From NCBI GenBank assembly GCA_963731205.1, contig CAVSUJ010000002.1, positions 1 to 64,000 on the forward strand: DNA of 64,000 nucleotides, given 5' to 3'. Of the stretch, positions 1-8,496 are shown piece after piece; positions within the stretch are counted from its first letter, which is position 1; each line of letters starts with the position of its first letter. The translations under genes were made by a program, and so were the position numbers. The DNA is from DATAZK01 sp963731205 (lineage in GTDB: Bacteria; Actinomycetota; Actinomycetes; Frankiales; Frankiaceae). Under the pieces are notes generated by a model, which was not told where the DNA came from, searched no databases, and saw only the letters and a list, made by a program, of their open reading frames with translations.

Positions 1-99
1 CGCATCGCTGACCTCGGCGTACGTCAGGTCACAGGGATCGACGACCGTGCTGATACCGCCCCGACACCACGAGCCTCGTCTGTGCGACGGAGGACACGG

Positions 100-1617
100 C
101 TAAACGGTGTTGTCGACGCGCTGGCGGTCGACGCTTTCGGTGGGTGCGACAGCATGGGTTCGCCTTGTGGGATACCAGGCCCGCGGCGGTGTCGTTAAGG
201 AGCTGTTGGATCGCCACAGCAGGCCGAGCGAGATAAACGTGATGCTCATTGCGGTGGGCAGGTTTGCGTAGAACAGCGAGTAAAAGGGCGCGAGATAGAG
301 CACGAGCCGCGCGGCTGTTCCTTCGGGTGATCGATCGCCCCGGTAGTGGAAGGCGACGAGCACGAAGAATCCGACGAAGAAGAACGCACCGAGAAAGCCG
401 TTGGAGATCAGGATCTCCCAGATTTCGCCGGTGCTGCCGATAGGCCGGTTGCCGCAGGCGGGGCAGGCGGCCGTCTTCCCGATAGCGATGGATGAGGGGC
501 TGCCCAGGGCCGATCGGCCGGTACCCCATCCGATGATGGGCGACTTTTCGGCCGCCGTCACGGCCTGGGTGTCAAGGCTGGCTCGGATGCTGTTGCTGTC
601 GCCATGCTGCAACCGCTGGCTGACGATGGTGTTCAGCGGCGTCAGCGTGAAGACCAGTGCGCCTATGGCGACGAGACCCATCGCCCCAGCCAGCAGGCCC
701 ACTCGGCCGCGGGCGGCGAGCTTGAAGAGGACGAACACGAGCGAGAGTCCCAGGCCGATCCACAGTCCGCGGTTGAGCGAGTAGATCGCGGGAATCGCCG
801 CAACGCAGCACACCACGATCGTCCAGCGCCTGCTGCGCCGCGAACCATAGACCCAGGCGACGACGATGAACCAGATCAACAACAACGAGAAGTTGTTGCC
901 CCAGTAGTTCGTATAGGCGTACGGAGCCTTAGGGCGCGGTGACGTGTAGCCCAGCACGTCCTGCACCTGTGAGAAGCCGGGATGGACCAGTTGCTGCACA
1001 TAGAAGTTCGAGCTGACGCCGTGCGGAAGGATCATCTCGAATGGCGAGGTGAACGACACATTGCCGAGCAGGACACCCAGTAGGCCGCCGACAACGGTTA
1101 CCCCGAAAAGGAAACCGAGCATCCGATAGACCCTGCGGGTCGGGAGCTCCGCCTCGGTCAGGTTGCCCACGTACAGCAGGACGATCGTGACGGTCAGCAT
1201 GTCGATGAGGCGGACCGCCCAGCCGGTGTAGCCGCCGCTGCCGGCGAGCGTCCCGTCCAGGTGTTCGCCGATCATGAGTCCGCCAACGACGACCCACACC
1301 ATCAGCGCGAGCCAAAGCCCGAAGTAGGGGGGAACGCGGATCGGGCGCTGGCGGCGCCAGAGTTGATAGGCCATCGGAACCGCCAGAAGCGGCCAGCTGA
1401 ACTCGCCCAGACCTAATGCCCAGAAGACCGGGAAACCCACCAGGACGGTCTGCAAGGGCCACGCCGGATCGCGAAACCAGAGTCGAACGCGTCCGTGCCG
1501 TGGGCCGAGTGCCGTGCCGGTGGAGATGGGACGCACGCCAGCGACAGGAACGCCGGCAAGCTGCGGCCGACCCAGGTCCGCCCCGGTAAGCACATCATCC
1601 GACGAAACCCTGGTCAC
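100..1617 (-). CDS. O-antigen ligase/polymerase-like membrane protein
   Basis: A 505-residue polytopic membrane protein with about ten or more hydrophobic segments. The segment around residues 275-295 (NRGLWIGLGLS followed by more hydrophobic sequence) is typical of the Wzy_C / O-antigen ligase superfamily, which polymerises or ligates polysaccharide repeat units at the outer face of the membrane. A long polar loop between the late helices, with an ASLD stretch and a CPAC pair, is where such proteins carry their catalytic loop. The start is a GTG with only a weak GGA upstream and a basic, proline-rich N-terminal 45 residues, so a later start is possible. No polysaccharide cluster is visible beside it inside the window; it may belong to one beyond the left edge. 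The family call is by topology and motif, and the substrate is unknown. Confidence 0.7.
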   Translation of the reverse strand: MTRVSSDDVLTGADLGRPQLAGVPVAGVRPISTGTALGPRHGRVRLWFRDPAWPLQTVLVGFPVFWALGLGEFSWPLLAVPMAYQLWRRQRPIRVPPYFGLWLALMVWVVVGGLMIGEHLDGTLAGSGGYTGWAVRLIDMLTVTIVLLYVGNLTEAELPTRRVYRMLGFLFGVTVVGGLLGVLLGNVSFTSPFEMILPHGVSSNFYVQQLVHPGFSQVQDVLGYTSPRPKAPYAYTNYWGNNFSLLLIWFIVVAWVYGSRRSRRWTIVVCCVAAIPAIYSLNRGLWIGLGLSLVFVLFKLAARGRVGLLAGAMGLVAIGALVFTLTPLNTIVSQRLQHGDSNSIRASLDTQAVTAAEKSPIIGWGTGRSALGSPSSIAIGKTAACPACGNRPIGSTGEIWEILISNGFLGAFFFVGFFVLVAFHYRGDRSPEGTAARLVLYLAPFYSLFYANLPTAMSITFISLGLLWRSNSSLTTPPRAWYPTRRTHAVAPTESVDRQRVDNTV

Positions 1618-1978
1618 GGGTTTCCGATCGGCATGCCGATCGGAGATTCAACTCCGATCAACGACCTTCGGCGAGCCCGGTGAGGGATCGGGAGTCACCT
1701 GACGGCAGATGTCGACGCCTTCGCGAATCGAGCTTTCGTGTCGGCCGACCGTCCAGCCCGTTTCTCACGCCTCGCGCAAGATCGCGGCGGTGTCGAGGTT
1801 CTGCTGGCAGCGGGGTCGGTGGCAGTCAGGGTTATTGGGCGACGCGGCGAATAGGCCATACGGCCGAACGCCCGTACGCCATCCGGTCACGAATGCGTCA
1901 AGTTCAGAGTATTGGTCACCTTTTGGCTTTCATCATGGTTCCGTTAGAGATCACGTCCTTGACCGTTGGGGAGTCACG
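1618..1978. other. Divergent intergenic region with a perfect palindrome
   Basis: This 361-bp gap separates the O-antigen-ligase-like gene (leftward) from the PAP2 gene (rightward). Its clearest element is the palindrome at 1623-1644. Open frames here have poor codon structure and run into the PAP2 gene only because no stop intervenes. It presumably holds both promoters; I see no convincing -35/-10 pair. Confidence 0.5.
1623..1644. repeat. 22-bp perfect palindrome upstream of the O-antigen-ligase-like gene
   Basis: Every base pairs with its mirror over 22 bp; the core is CCGATCGGCATGCCGATCGG at 1624-1643. It starts 6 bp upstream of the GTG start at 1617, so on the leftward transcript it would lie in the leader. 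A dimeric repressor site or an RNA hairpin near the ribosome binding site are both possible. No regulator of known specificity is nearby. Confidence 0.6.
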
Positions 1979-2914
1979 GTGAATCTGCTGGCCCTGCTGT
2001 ATTTCATTCCGCTCGTGGTCATCGTGGCCGTAGGTGGCCTCGTTGCCTGGCGGGTGAAGCCTGCCGGTGCCGAGGTGCCAGCGAGACGGCGGCGCATCCC
2101 TGGGCTGGTCGCCCGGCTTGACCCCGCATTCGGACGGATCTCGGGGTGCATCCTCGTGCTGGCTGCAGGGACTGGTCTGAGCATCGCGCTGGTCTGGCCC
2201 GTCGGTTACTGGGCGCGCAACTTCAACCCGACAGATCACAAGGTCTACAACTGGGTTCTCGTGCATGCCAACCTGTCCTGGCTGCACTCGGCGATGCGCC
2301 TGCTGACGGAAATGAGCAACAACCGCCAAACCCAGGTGGTCGCCGCATTCTTCATGGTTGCCCTGACCATCGTCTGGTTCTTCCATCGCCGCGGCCTGGT
2401 GGTGCTGGCGCCAGCCGTGATGATCATGGCGGCGTACGAGATCGAGCACCAGCTTCAGCACACCCTGAAGCTGCTCGCGCATCGCTCGACAGTCGTTCCC
2501 ACAGGCGTCGGCAGCTTCCCGTCAGGTGGATGCGCCCGGATGATCAGCGTCTACGGGTTGATCATCTACCTGCTGCTTCGCCGGTTCGGAAAGACCCGCA
2601 GCAAGATCGCAGTCGCGGCCTGGACGTTGCTCGGCGTCGCCACCTACACCGAGGCCTACTCGCGGCTGTATCAGGGCAGGCACTGGATCAGCGACATCAT
2701 CGGGGGTCTGTTCTTCGGTGTGATCCTGCTCTTCGCGTTCATCGCTGCAACACAGCTGCTCGACCGTCCTGACCGCAACGCAGCCTCGGAAGCCTCCACC
2801 GACGCGACGTTCGTCGGCACCGCGGCGCCCGTGGGCACGTATGCACCGCCGGCCGCCGATCCTGCTGCCTCCCTCGAAACCCAGGGTTCGCAACACAACG
2901 CCGAACAGCCTTGA
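1979..2914 (+). CDS. PAP2-family membrane phosphatase with altered PSGH motif
   Basis: I place the start at GTG 1979 because GGGGAG lies 5 bp upstream and the first helix follows directly; the open frame extends further upstream without support. The 311-residue protein has about six membrane segments. PAP2 motif 3 is intact as SRLYQGRHWISD, with the phosphohistidine nucleophile and its Asp. Motif 2 reads FPSGG rather than PSGH, so the usual His is Gly. The first-motif Lys may be that of KLLAHR. PAP2 enzymes remove phosphate from lipid phosphates such as undecaprenyl pyrophosphate or phosphatidate. The C-terminal 55 residues are a low-complexity Ala/Pro/Thr tail. Activity is uncertain because of the motif change. 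Confidence 0.75.
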   Translation: MNLLALLYFIPLVVIVAVGGLVAWRVKPAGAEVPARRRRIPGLVARLDPAFGRISGCILVLAAGTGLSIALVWPVGYWARNFNPTDHKVYNWVLVHANLSWLHSAMRLLTEMSNNRQTQVVAAFFMVALTIVWFFHRRGLVVLAPAVMIMAAYEIEHQLQHTLKLLAHRSTVVPTGVGSFPSGGCARMISVYGLIIYLLLRRFGKTRSKIAVAAWTLLGVATYTEAYSRLYQGRHWISDIIGGLFFGVILLFAFIAATQLLDRPDRNAASEASTDATFVGTAAPVGTYAPPAADPAASLETQGSQHNAEQP

Positions 2915-2942
2915 GTCATTGGAGTTGACCAAGCGGCGGTGC

Positions 2943-3155
2943 GTGTCGATCGGACTCGCCGCTGCCGGAGGCGTCTGGCTCGGGATCAACAAGTCGGTCG
3001 GCGAAGGCCGCACGCTGATCTGGATATCGACAGGTCACGGTCTGACCACCGCCGACGTGCTCTCGCTCGCCGCCTTTGCAGCCGCCGGGCTTCTGTGGGT
3101 ACCCGCGACAGATGGCCGGCACGCAGCCCGCGACTTCGCTACCAATAAGAGGTAA
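2943..3155 (+). CDS. Small membrane protein of unknown function
   Basis: About 70 residues with two hydrophobic segments separated by a short polar loop containing INKSVGEGRT. It follows the PAP2 gene by 28 bp if GTG 2943 is the start; TTG 2919 or TTG 2925 in the same frame are alternatives, with a GGAG at 2921-2924. I do not recognise a family. Position suggests co-transcription with the PAP2 gene. Start and reality are both moderately uncertain. Confidence 0.4.
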   Translation: MSIGLAAAGGVWLGINKSVGEGRTLIWISTGHGLTTADVLSLAAFAAAGLLWVPATDGRHAARDFATNKR

Positions 3156-3229
3156 CGGCCAGTGGCAGAGCCCCCTTGCGTCGGACGCACCGGAGCTGCG
3201 GTCAGGCGAACGCCAGCAGAGGAAGCGCT

Positions 3230-3460
3230 GTGACCCGGCGCGGCTCCGACGAAGTGTCGCTGGACATCGTCCTGGCGCTAGTGGTCGGTGTCCCGATCGG
3301 CATCCTTGTGGCCGCTGTGGTCGGTGGTATCGGCTGGCTGACCCGTCGCGACCTTTCTGGTGTCGCCGGCTGGTTCGGTATCGCAGCCGCCGCCGTTGCC
3401 GTCGCCGTGGCCCTCCGGCGGTGGGAGCACTCCCGGCGGCCGCAGGAGGCACAGCGGTGA
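3230..3460 (+). CDS. Small two-helix membrane protein
   Basis: A 76-residue protein starting at GTG 3230 with GAGGAAG about 5 bp upstream. Two hydrophobic helices (about residues 12-32 and 44-60) are joined by a short TRRDLSG loop; the C-terminus is basic (RRWEHSRRPQEAQR) and probably cytoplasmic. No family is recognised. It ends 75 bp before the ECF sigma factor gene and is outside that gene's predicted promoter, so it is probably a separate unit. Confidence 0.5.
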   Translation: MTRRGSDEVSLDIVLALVVGVPIGILVAAVVGGIGWLTRRDLSGVAGWFGIAAAAVAVAVALRRWEHSRRPQEAQR

Positions 3461-3484
3461 GGGAGAAAATGTCCTGCTGGACTA

Positions 3485-3512
3485 GCAACCTTTGAGCAAT
3501 TCCCTGCATCTA
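3485..3512 (+). promoter_or_regulatory. Candidate ECF-type promoter of the sigma/anti-sigma pair
   Basis: GCAACC at 3485-3490 and CATCTA at 3507-3512 are separated by 16 bp and lie 24 bp upstream of the sigma factor start. A CAACC-like -35 box with a short non-TATA -10 is the usual form of ECF sigma promoters, and such genes are commonly autoregulated. This is pattern recognition by eye. Confidence 0.4.
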
Positions 3513-3535
3513 GTTGGGGAGCTCGAAGGGACGGA

Positions 3536-4033
3536 ATGGACGCAGAGCAGGAAGAGCGTTTCCGCGCGTGGGCAGCGGCCAGAATCGGCCGGCTGCACCG
3601 CACGGGGTACTTGCTGTGCGGCGACTGGCACGAGGCCGAAGAGTTGGTGCAGGACGCGCTGGCGCGAGCGTTCGTGCATTGGCGCCGGGTGGAAGCGAGC
3701 GCCAGCCCTGACGCGTACGTCCGAAAGATTCTGCTCAACGAGGCACGAACGCGTTGGCGTCGCAACCGCAAACAGCAGCACCTGTTCGAATCCGTGACTT
3801 TCAGCGTCAGTGACGGGGCCCAGGAACGCGCGGTCCAGGACGAGCTGATGGCCGCTCTGCGCAAGCTGCCCAAGCAGCAGCGGGCGGCCCTCGTCCTGCG
3901 CTACTTCGAGCAACTGTCGGAGGCCGAAACCGCAGCAGCACTGGGCTGTTCCGTCGGGACCGTGAAGAGCACCACGCACCGCGCCGTCAACGCGCTCCGA
4001 CTCCTTCTGACTTCGGAGGCAGACCAATGTTGA
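3536..4033 (+). CDS. ECF RNA polymerase sigma factor, SigE family
   Basis: A 165-residue ECF sigma factor. Region 2 (about residues 8-75) includes DWHEAEELVQDALARAF and region 4 (about 100-155) includes LPKQQRAALVLRYFEQLSEAETAAALGCSVGTVKS, a typical helix-turn-helix. Length and the LPxxQR..LVLRY..-type motif match the actinobacterial SigE-like group. It would direct RNA polymerase to a small regulon, probably including its own promoter at 3485-3512. The stop codon overlaps the start of the next gene by 7 bp, so the two products are translationally coupled, as expected for a sigma/anti-sigma pair. The stimulus is unknown; the partner's external thiol motif suggests redox or envelope stress. 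Confidence 0.88.
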   Translation: MDAEQEERFRAWAAARIGRLHRTGYLLCGDWHEAEELVQDALARAFVHWRRVEASASPDAYVRKILLNEARTRWRRNRKQQHLFESVTFSVSDGAQERAVQDELMAALRKLPKQQRAALVLRYFEQLSEAETAAALGCSVGTVKSTTHRAVNALRLLLTSEADQC

Positions 4034-4980
4034 ACGACCAGATCTCCGAGGCGCTGGAGCGAGCGGCTGACGTTCAGCCCTACGTTCCGGACGCCGGTGA
4101 GGCGCTGCGCCGCGGGAAGAAGTTGCGATCGCGGCGCCGAAACCTGGCTGTCGCCGGGAGCGTGCTGGCTGTCGTCGCCATCGTCGCCGGCATAGTCGTC
4201 GCTCTGCCTGCGTCGCGTTCTCAGACGGCAACGGTCTCCCCCGCACCTGCGACGACCGCTCCGTCGACGACGGTCACGCCACCGTCGTCACCAAGAACCC
4301 TGGCAGATCCGTCTCTCGTAAAGCAGGTGACCACGCTTCCGGCGGCGCTCTTCTCGGCGGTGAAGCCGAGTTCGCTGATCGGCCTGATGAAGGTCGACGG
4401 GACCCGGCTAACCGATGGCGGTAAGCCGGTCGTGTTCTGGGACGGTGCCGAGTACTGCCCGTATTGCGCGATCGAGCGCTGGCCGCTCGTGGTCGCGCTC
4501 TCCCGCTTCGGCAGCTGGTCCTCGCTCAGCACCACGACGTCGTCGAGTTCCGACACTCCCGCCAGCCTCGCCACGTTCACCTTCTACGGCGCGAGCTACA
4601 GCAGCCCGTACATCGCGTTTCAGTCGGTCGAGACAATGACGAATCGGCCGGTGGGTAACGGCTACCAGCCGCTGCAAAGCCCGACCCCCGAGCAATCAGC
4701 TCTCGTCAACCGATACGACCACGGCGGCGGGATCCCGTTCATCGACTTCGGCAACACCTTCACCCTGATCGGGGCGAGCTACGACTACTCGATACTCCAA
4801 GGGAAATCGGTCAGCCAGATCGCAGCGGAGCTCTCTGACACCACCACTGCCGTCAGCGAGAACGTCCTCGGGGTGGCAAACCAGATGACCGCCGCCATCT
4901 GCACCCTCACCGGTGACCAACCCACCTCCGTCTGCGACAGCGTCCCCATCACCGCGCTGCGAGAGTCAATTAGGCGCTGA
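4027..4980 (+). CDS. Membrane-anchored DUF929 thioredoxin-like protein, putative anti-sigma
   Basis: A 317-residue type II membrane protein coupled to the ECF sigma gene by a 7-bp overlap. Residues 1-39 are a short basic cytoplasmic segment, 40-60 a transmembrane helix, about 65-95 a Ser/Thr/Pro linker, and 100-310 an external domain of the DUF929 type: the run FWDGAEYCPYCAIERW contains a thioredoxin-like CPYC at Cys144 and Cys147, followed by VVALSRFG and TFYGASYSS. The cytoplasmic part is too short for a zinc-finger anti-sigma domain and carries no HxxxCxxC. From position it should regulate the sigma factor; from domain content it could sense or shuttle disulfides outside the membrane. Two more Cys near the C-terminus (CTLTGDQPTSVC) may form another pair. 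Confidence 0.7.
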   Translation: MLNDQISEALERAADVQPYVPDAGEALRRGKKLRSRRRNLAVAGSVLAVVAIVAGIVVALPASRSQTATVSPAPATTAPSTTVTPPSSPRTLADPSLVKQVTTLPAALFSAVKPSSLIGLMKVDGTRLTDGGKPVVFWDGAEYCPYCAIERWPLVVALSRFGSWSSLSTTTSSSSDTPASLATFTFYGASYSSPYIAFQSVETMTNRPVGNGYQPLQSPTPEQSALVNRYDHGGGIPFIDFGNTFTLIGASYDYSILQGKSVSQIAAELSDTTTAVSENVLGVANQMTAAICTLTGDQPTSVCDSVPITALRESIRR

Positions 4981-6594
4981 CGGGCGAACGACAGCGGGGT
5001 CAGGGCGAGATTCAAGCGTGGGTCTGGTCTGGATCACGGCGCAATTTCGCGGGCCGGAAACGCCAGCGCCGATGAGCGGCCGACGCGGCTACCGAGCCGC
5101 GGCGAGGACGACGGCAGCGGAATGGGGATCAGCGGACACCGGTGAGCAAGTCTGCTATCGGGCGGCAAGGATCACCCGAGAGCTATCTGCGAGACCAGGC
5201 TGGGTGACGATCGCCCAGGGTCGAGGCGCTGGGGAGCTGGCCGCTTGGGGCTCGCGTTTCTACTGGGCTCCGTAGGTAACGAAGAGGAGTGTGGGACCAC
5301 TTCGAGGCGGTCGTCTCCCCGGCTCGACGGGTCCCCGGTGCGCGCGCGCATGGCGGCCGGAACTGCCAATGAGCTCGGAAAGAACGCCATCGAGCTCGAG
5401 GCGGCCACCAGTGGGACGCGCTGGCGAGCTACGGGAATGAGGCGCCAAGGGCTAATGCCAAACAGGCGCTGCTGATCGCAGCCGAGGGCACCACTGCAGG
5501 TGTAGATGAAGTCCGATGGCGAGTAGACACCGCCGAACCCGCTGAATCATCGCCAAACCAGTGGAGCGACATGCATGCCCACCAAGGAGATCCGGAAGGC
5601 GGTCGCGCACGCCTGATGATCGCATCGGTACCGCACAAGCATGACTCTTCGGAAGCTCGTCGGGTACGGAGCGAGTGAGCCTCCAAGCCGCGTTGCGACG
5701 GCGCATCAGAGCTCTCGCAGGTAGTCGGCCGTGAAGAAAGAGTCGATCTGCCACAGCTGAACTGCGCAGTAGACCGCAGGGCGCGTGAGCCGACACGTGC
5801 TCAGCGATGCGGGTCACGAGCCTCAAGCCGAGCGACAAACATGCTGGAGTGGCGCCTGCACAACGCGAAGGGGCCGGCTCCTCGATGGCTGCGATCGACG
5901 AACCGGTGGGGCCGTCCAGGAGGAAATCGCGGAAGTCAACCGAAACGTCTGAGACCGAATTGCAGCCGCCACGTGACCCAAGTCCTCGAGACCCGAGCTG
6001 GCCGTTTGACGAACCCCCGAACCGCCGATCGCCCGCGCCCATCGTCTGATGGCATCGACGGAGAGGGATAGCATCGCTAGCCGCTCGACCGTACGGCGAT
6101 CAGTCGTCGAGAGTTCGATGCGAGGCACGTGTCAGATTTCACGCGACGATGAGTGATATCCACGGGCAGTTGAGTTGCACATCGCGCGACGGCAGCGATC
6201 AAGGGCGCATGGGTTCGCTGGATGTCTGTCCATCGATGACAGCGGGTCGCGCAGTCTGACGAAGAACCAATCGGTGCGCACGGCAACCTCTATCCACAAG
6301 GACCCTGGTCGGCGAGAGGGCGGAGCAGAAAGCCCGGGTCATTTCCCGGCCGCAGAACGATCGCATTGTGGTCAGCATATCCGTGGTTTCGCGCGATGTT
6401 CGGCGCCCGGTGCGAGAAATCCGCTGGCCGAGTTCCTGTGAGTCCGAAGATTCGTCCAGGTCAAGGCATTTGTCCCTCACGGTGAGCAGCTAGATCGTCA
6501 CGGCTCGTGGTACCCGAGGCAGAACCCTTGCGTCTATCGCGGCCCGGTCGTCATCATCGCGGCTAAATGTCACGACGATGTGAGGTTGATGTAA
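4981..6594. other. 1.6-kb stretch without a convincing gene
   Basis: The longest gap in the window. Composition looks less GC-rich than the flanks, and the open frames lack a recognisable family, good start sites or usual GC-rich third positions. One stretch, about 5412-5681 on the plus strand, reads as a plausible protein fragment (for example ANAKQALLIAAEG) but has no start codon in frame and a stop just upstream at about 5369, so it may be a gene remnant. I see no tRNA, terminal repeats or transposase fragments. It may be a decayed insertion or an RNA-coding region I cannot recognise. Confidence 0.5.
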
Positions 6595-7056
6595 ATGACG
6601 ATCTCGGGGTGGGCGTCGAAGAGGCTCGCGCGAACGATCGCGGTACTCGTGGGGCTGGCGGTGGCTCTGCCGGTAATGGTCGGGACGCAGCCCGCCTTTG
6701 CGGGCGACCGGCCGACCGACGTCGCCTTCGTGAAGGCCAATCCGATCGTGAAACTCCACCACGGTGGTTCGACGCTGGTCAGAACGCGGGTTCGCTGCGT
6801 GCCAGGCTGGCAGCCCAGCGACCTGACCGTCCATGTCGCACAGACCAGTGGCGCTTACGCCGACGGTCTCGTCGTCACGACGCACGCCGTATGTAACGGC
6901 AAGTGGCACACCGTCTGGGTCAAGCTGCCCAAGGGCTTCGGCACGCTGAAGCGCGGCAAGGCGACGATCAGCTCCCAGTTCCTCGTCAACAACGTGGAAA
7001 GCGGCGACTCAGCCGGGGGTCACGGCATCACCCAGGGCTGGATCAAACCGGTCTGA
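6595..7056 (+). CDS. Small secreted protein of unknown function
   Basis: A 153-residue protein with a clear Sec signal peptide: basic N-terminus, a hydrophobic core at about residues 13-31 and a likely cleavage after AFA near residue 35. The mature part is about 118 residues with two Cys (RVRCVPG and HAVCNGK) that could form one disulfide and an immunoglobulin-like look of alternating beta strands. I do not recognise the family. The start ATG 6595 has GAGG about 9 bp upstream. It stands alone on its strand at the edge of the gene-poor stretch. Confidence 0.65.
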   Translation: MTISGWASKRLARTIAVLVGLAVALPVMVGTQPAFAGDRPTDVAFVKANPIVKLHHGGSTLVRTRVRCVPGWQPSDLTVHVAQTSGAYADGLVVTTHAVCNGKWHTVWVKLPKGFGTLKRGKATISSQFLVNNVESGDSAGGHGITQGWIKPV

Positions 7057-7092
7057 TCCGCACGACTTCGGTAGCGGCCCTGACCATTGCCG

Positions 7093-7335
7093 CTACCGCG
7101 CGGTGACGTCCGCCCGCGGCGCCGCCGCGGTCAACTGATCGACGAAACCGCCGAGGAAACCCGACAACTGCCGCTGATCGAGGTGGAACGTCCCGAGGCA
7201 GCCTGCCCCGCTCCAGATGCTGATGACGAAGACGCCGTCATCCGGACGCCATGACACCCGTAGCGAACGTTCGCCGTCGCGGGCGTCCAGGAAAGCCTGA
7301 CCCCGCTTCGGCAGCGGGGTGACGGCACTGGCCAT
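7093..7335 (-). CDS. Small hypothetical protein
   Basis: An 80-residue soluble protein if started at ATG 7335; the longer open frame upstream has poor composition and runs antisense to the next gene. Sequence such as LRVSWRPDDGVFVISIW and LGTFHLDQRQLSGFLGGFVDQL suggests a small beta-strand fold followed by one amphipathic helix. Similar short proteins of unknown function are common in actinobacteria, but I cannot name the family. It is convergent with the secreted-protein gene, 36 bp away. Confidence 0.5.
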   Translation of the reverse strand: MASAVTPLPKRGQAFLDARDGERSLRVSWRPDDGVFVISIWSGAGCLGTFHLDQRQLSGFLGGFVDQLTAAAPRADVTAR

Positions 7336-7428
7336 CTGAGCAGTGTGTTCGCCGCTGATCACGGACGCAATACCGCGATCGGGCGACGCCCGTTTGCACC
7401 CGGTGTGCCCGTCGCCCACGATCGAGGC

Positions 7429-7656
7429 ATGACCATCTACGGGGCGTGTGCCGTCACCTTCATGATGATCATGTACGCGCTCGAGAAGCGTGGCAGCATC
7501 TTCATCCTCGGTTTTGCCTGCGGCTGCGTGCTTTCCAGCGTCTACGGGTTCATCTCCGGCGTATGGCCGTTCGGGGTCGTCGAGCTGATCTGGTCGGGCG
7601 TCGCGCTGGCCCGTTGGCGAGGCGTCGCGATCAGACATGATCGGATGGCTGCGTGA
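7429..7656 (+). CDS. Small conserved membrane protein
   Basis: A 75-residue protein from ATG 7429 with two or three hydrophobic segments (residues 1-15, about 22-42, 45-62) and the pattern YALEKRGSIFILGFACGC...VYGFISGVWPFGVVELIW..ARWR, a layout I have seen in small actinobacterial membrane proteins of unknown role. The stop overlaps the following hydrolase start by 4 bp (GTGA), so the two are probably co-transcribed and translationally coupled. No function is assigned. Confidence 0.6.
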   Translation: MTIYGACAVTFMMIMYALEKRGSIFILGFACGCVLSSVYGFISGVWPFGVVELIWSGVALARWRGVAIRHDRMAA

Positions 7657-8414
7657 GCCAACCGACGCCCGTCGTCCTCGTCCACGGCGGTGGCTTCGCC
7701 GGCTCGTGCTGGGATCTGCTGACGCCGCTCCTGGAGGGCCCGGTGCTCGCGGTCGATCTACCCGGACGTGGGCGCCACCCCGCGCCCCTCAACAGCGTCA
7801 CGCTTGACGACGCTGCCGCCTCGGTCGCTGCCGATGTCGACGCGGCCGGTTTCGACGACGTCGTCCTGGTCGGGCACTCGCTCGCCGGCTGCTCGATGCC
7901 TCGCACGATCGCACTGCTTGGCGGGCGCGTCCGCCATGCGGTCTTCATCGCGTGCACCGTCCCGGAGGATGGCACGAGCTGCTGGGACACCCTCCCCGAC
8001 GACATCAAGGCGCTGGCCGACGGTGCCCCGAGCGTCGCGGAGCAGAGCGAGCTCGGAGTGCTCGCCCCCGACATGGCCCGCGCGCTGTTCGGCAACGACC
8101 TCGACGAGGAGCAGATCAGCTGGATGGTGGAACGCATGGTGGCGGAGGCGCCGCGGCTGACGACCGACAAGGTCGACCTGACTCCACTCGCGTCAGCAGC
8201 TTCGGCAGCGTCTTCAATGCCCCGAACCTGGGTGCGCACGATCCACGACGTCGTCGTTCCGCCCGACCGTCAGCAGCGCTTCGCCGGCAATGTCGGGAAG
8301 TGCAACGTCGTCGATCTCGACGCCGCGCACATGTGCATGATCAGCCGGCCCCAGGCTCTCGCGGAGATCATCAACGGCCTCGCCCGCAGGTCCGAGGCCG
8401 CACACAGTGGATAA
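7653..8414 (+). CDS. Alpha/beta-fold hydrolase
   Basis: A 253-residue protein with the classic alpha/beta-hydrolase layout: HGGGFAGSCW near residue 11 forms the oxyanion region, GHSLAG near residue 74 carries the nucleophilic Ser, and DAAHMCM near residue 228 carries the catalytic His; the acid is probably in TIHDVVVPPDRQ. There is no signal peptide, so it is cytoplasmic. Enzymes of this size act as esterases, lactonases or C-C hydrolases on small substrates, and the sequence does not decide which. It starts at GTG 7653 within the stop of the preceding small membrane protein. Confidence 0.8.
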   Translation: MSQPTPVVLVHGGGFAGSCWDLLTPLLEGPVLAVDLPGRGRHPAPLNSVTLDDAAASVAADVDAAGFDDVVLVGHSLAGCSMPRTIALLGGRVRHAVFIACTVPEDGTSCWDTLPDDIKALADGAPSVAEQSELGVLAPDMARALFGNDLDEEQISWMVERMVAEAPRLTTDKVDLTPLASAASAASSMPRTWVRTIHDVVVPPDRQQRFAGNVGKCNVVDLDAAHMCMISRPQALAEIINGLARRSEAAHSG

Positions 8415-8496
8415 CCACGGTTCTTACAGCGACCGGCGGTAACGTCTTGATCGTCCGCCACCTTCCCAGCACCCCGTAAGGGGAGCCGGCTCGGAC

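Noticed and set aside
5452..6042. 196-residue open frame on the minus strand in the gene-poor stretch
   Set aside because: No ribosome binding site, irregular composition and no family; codon use is unlike neighbouring genes.
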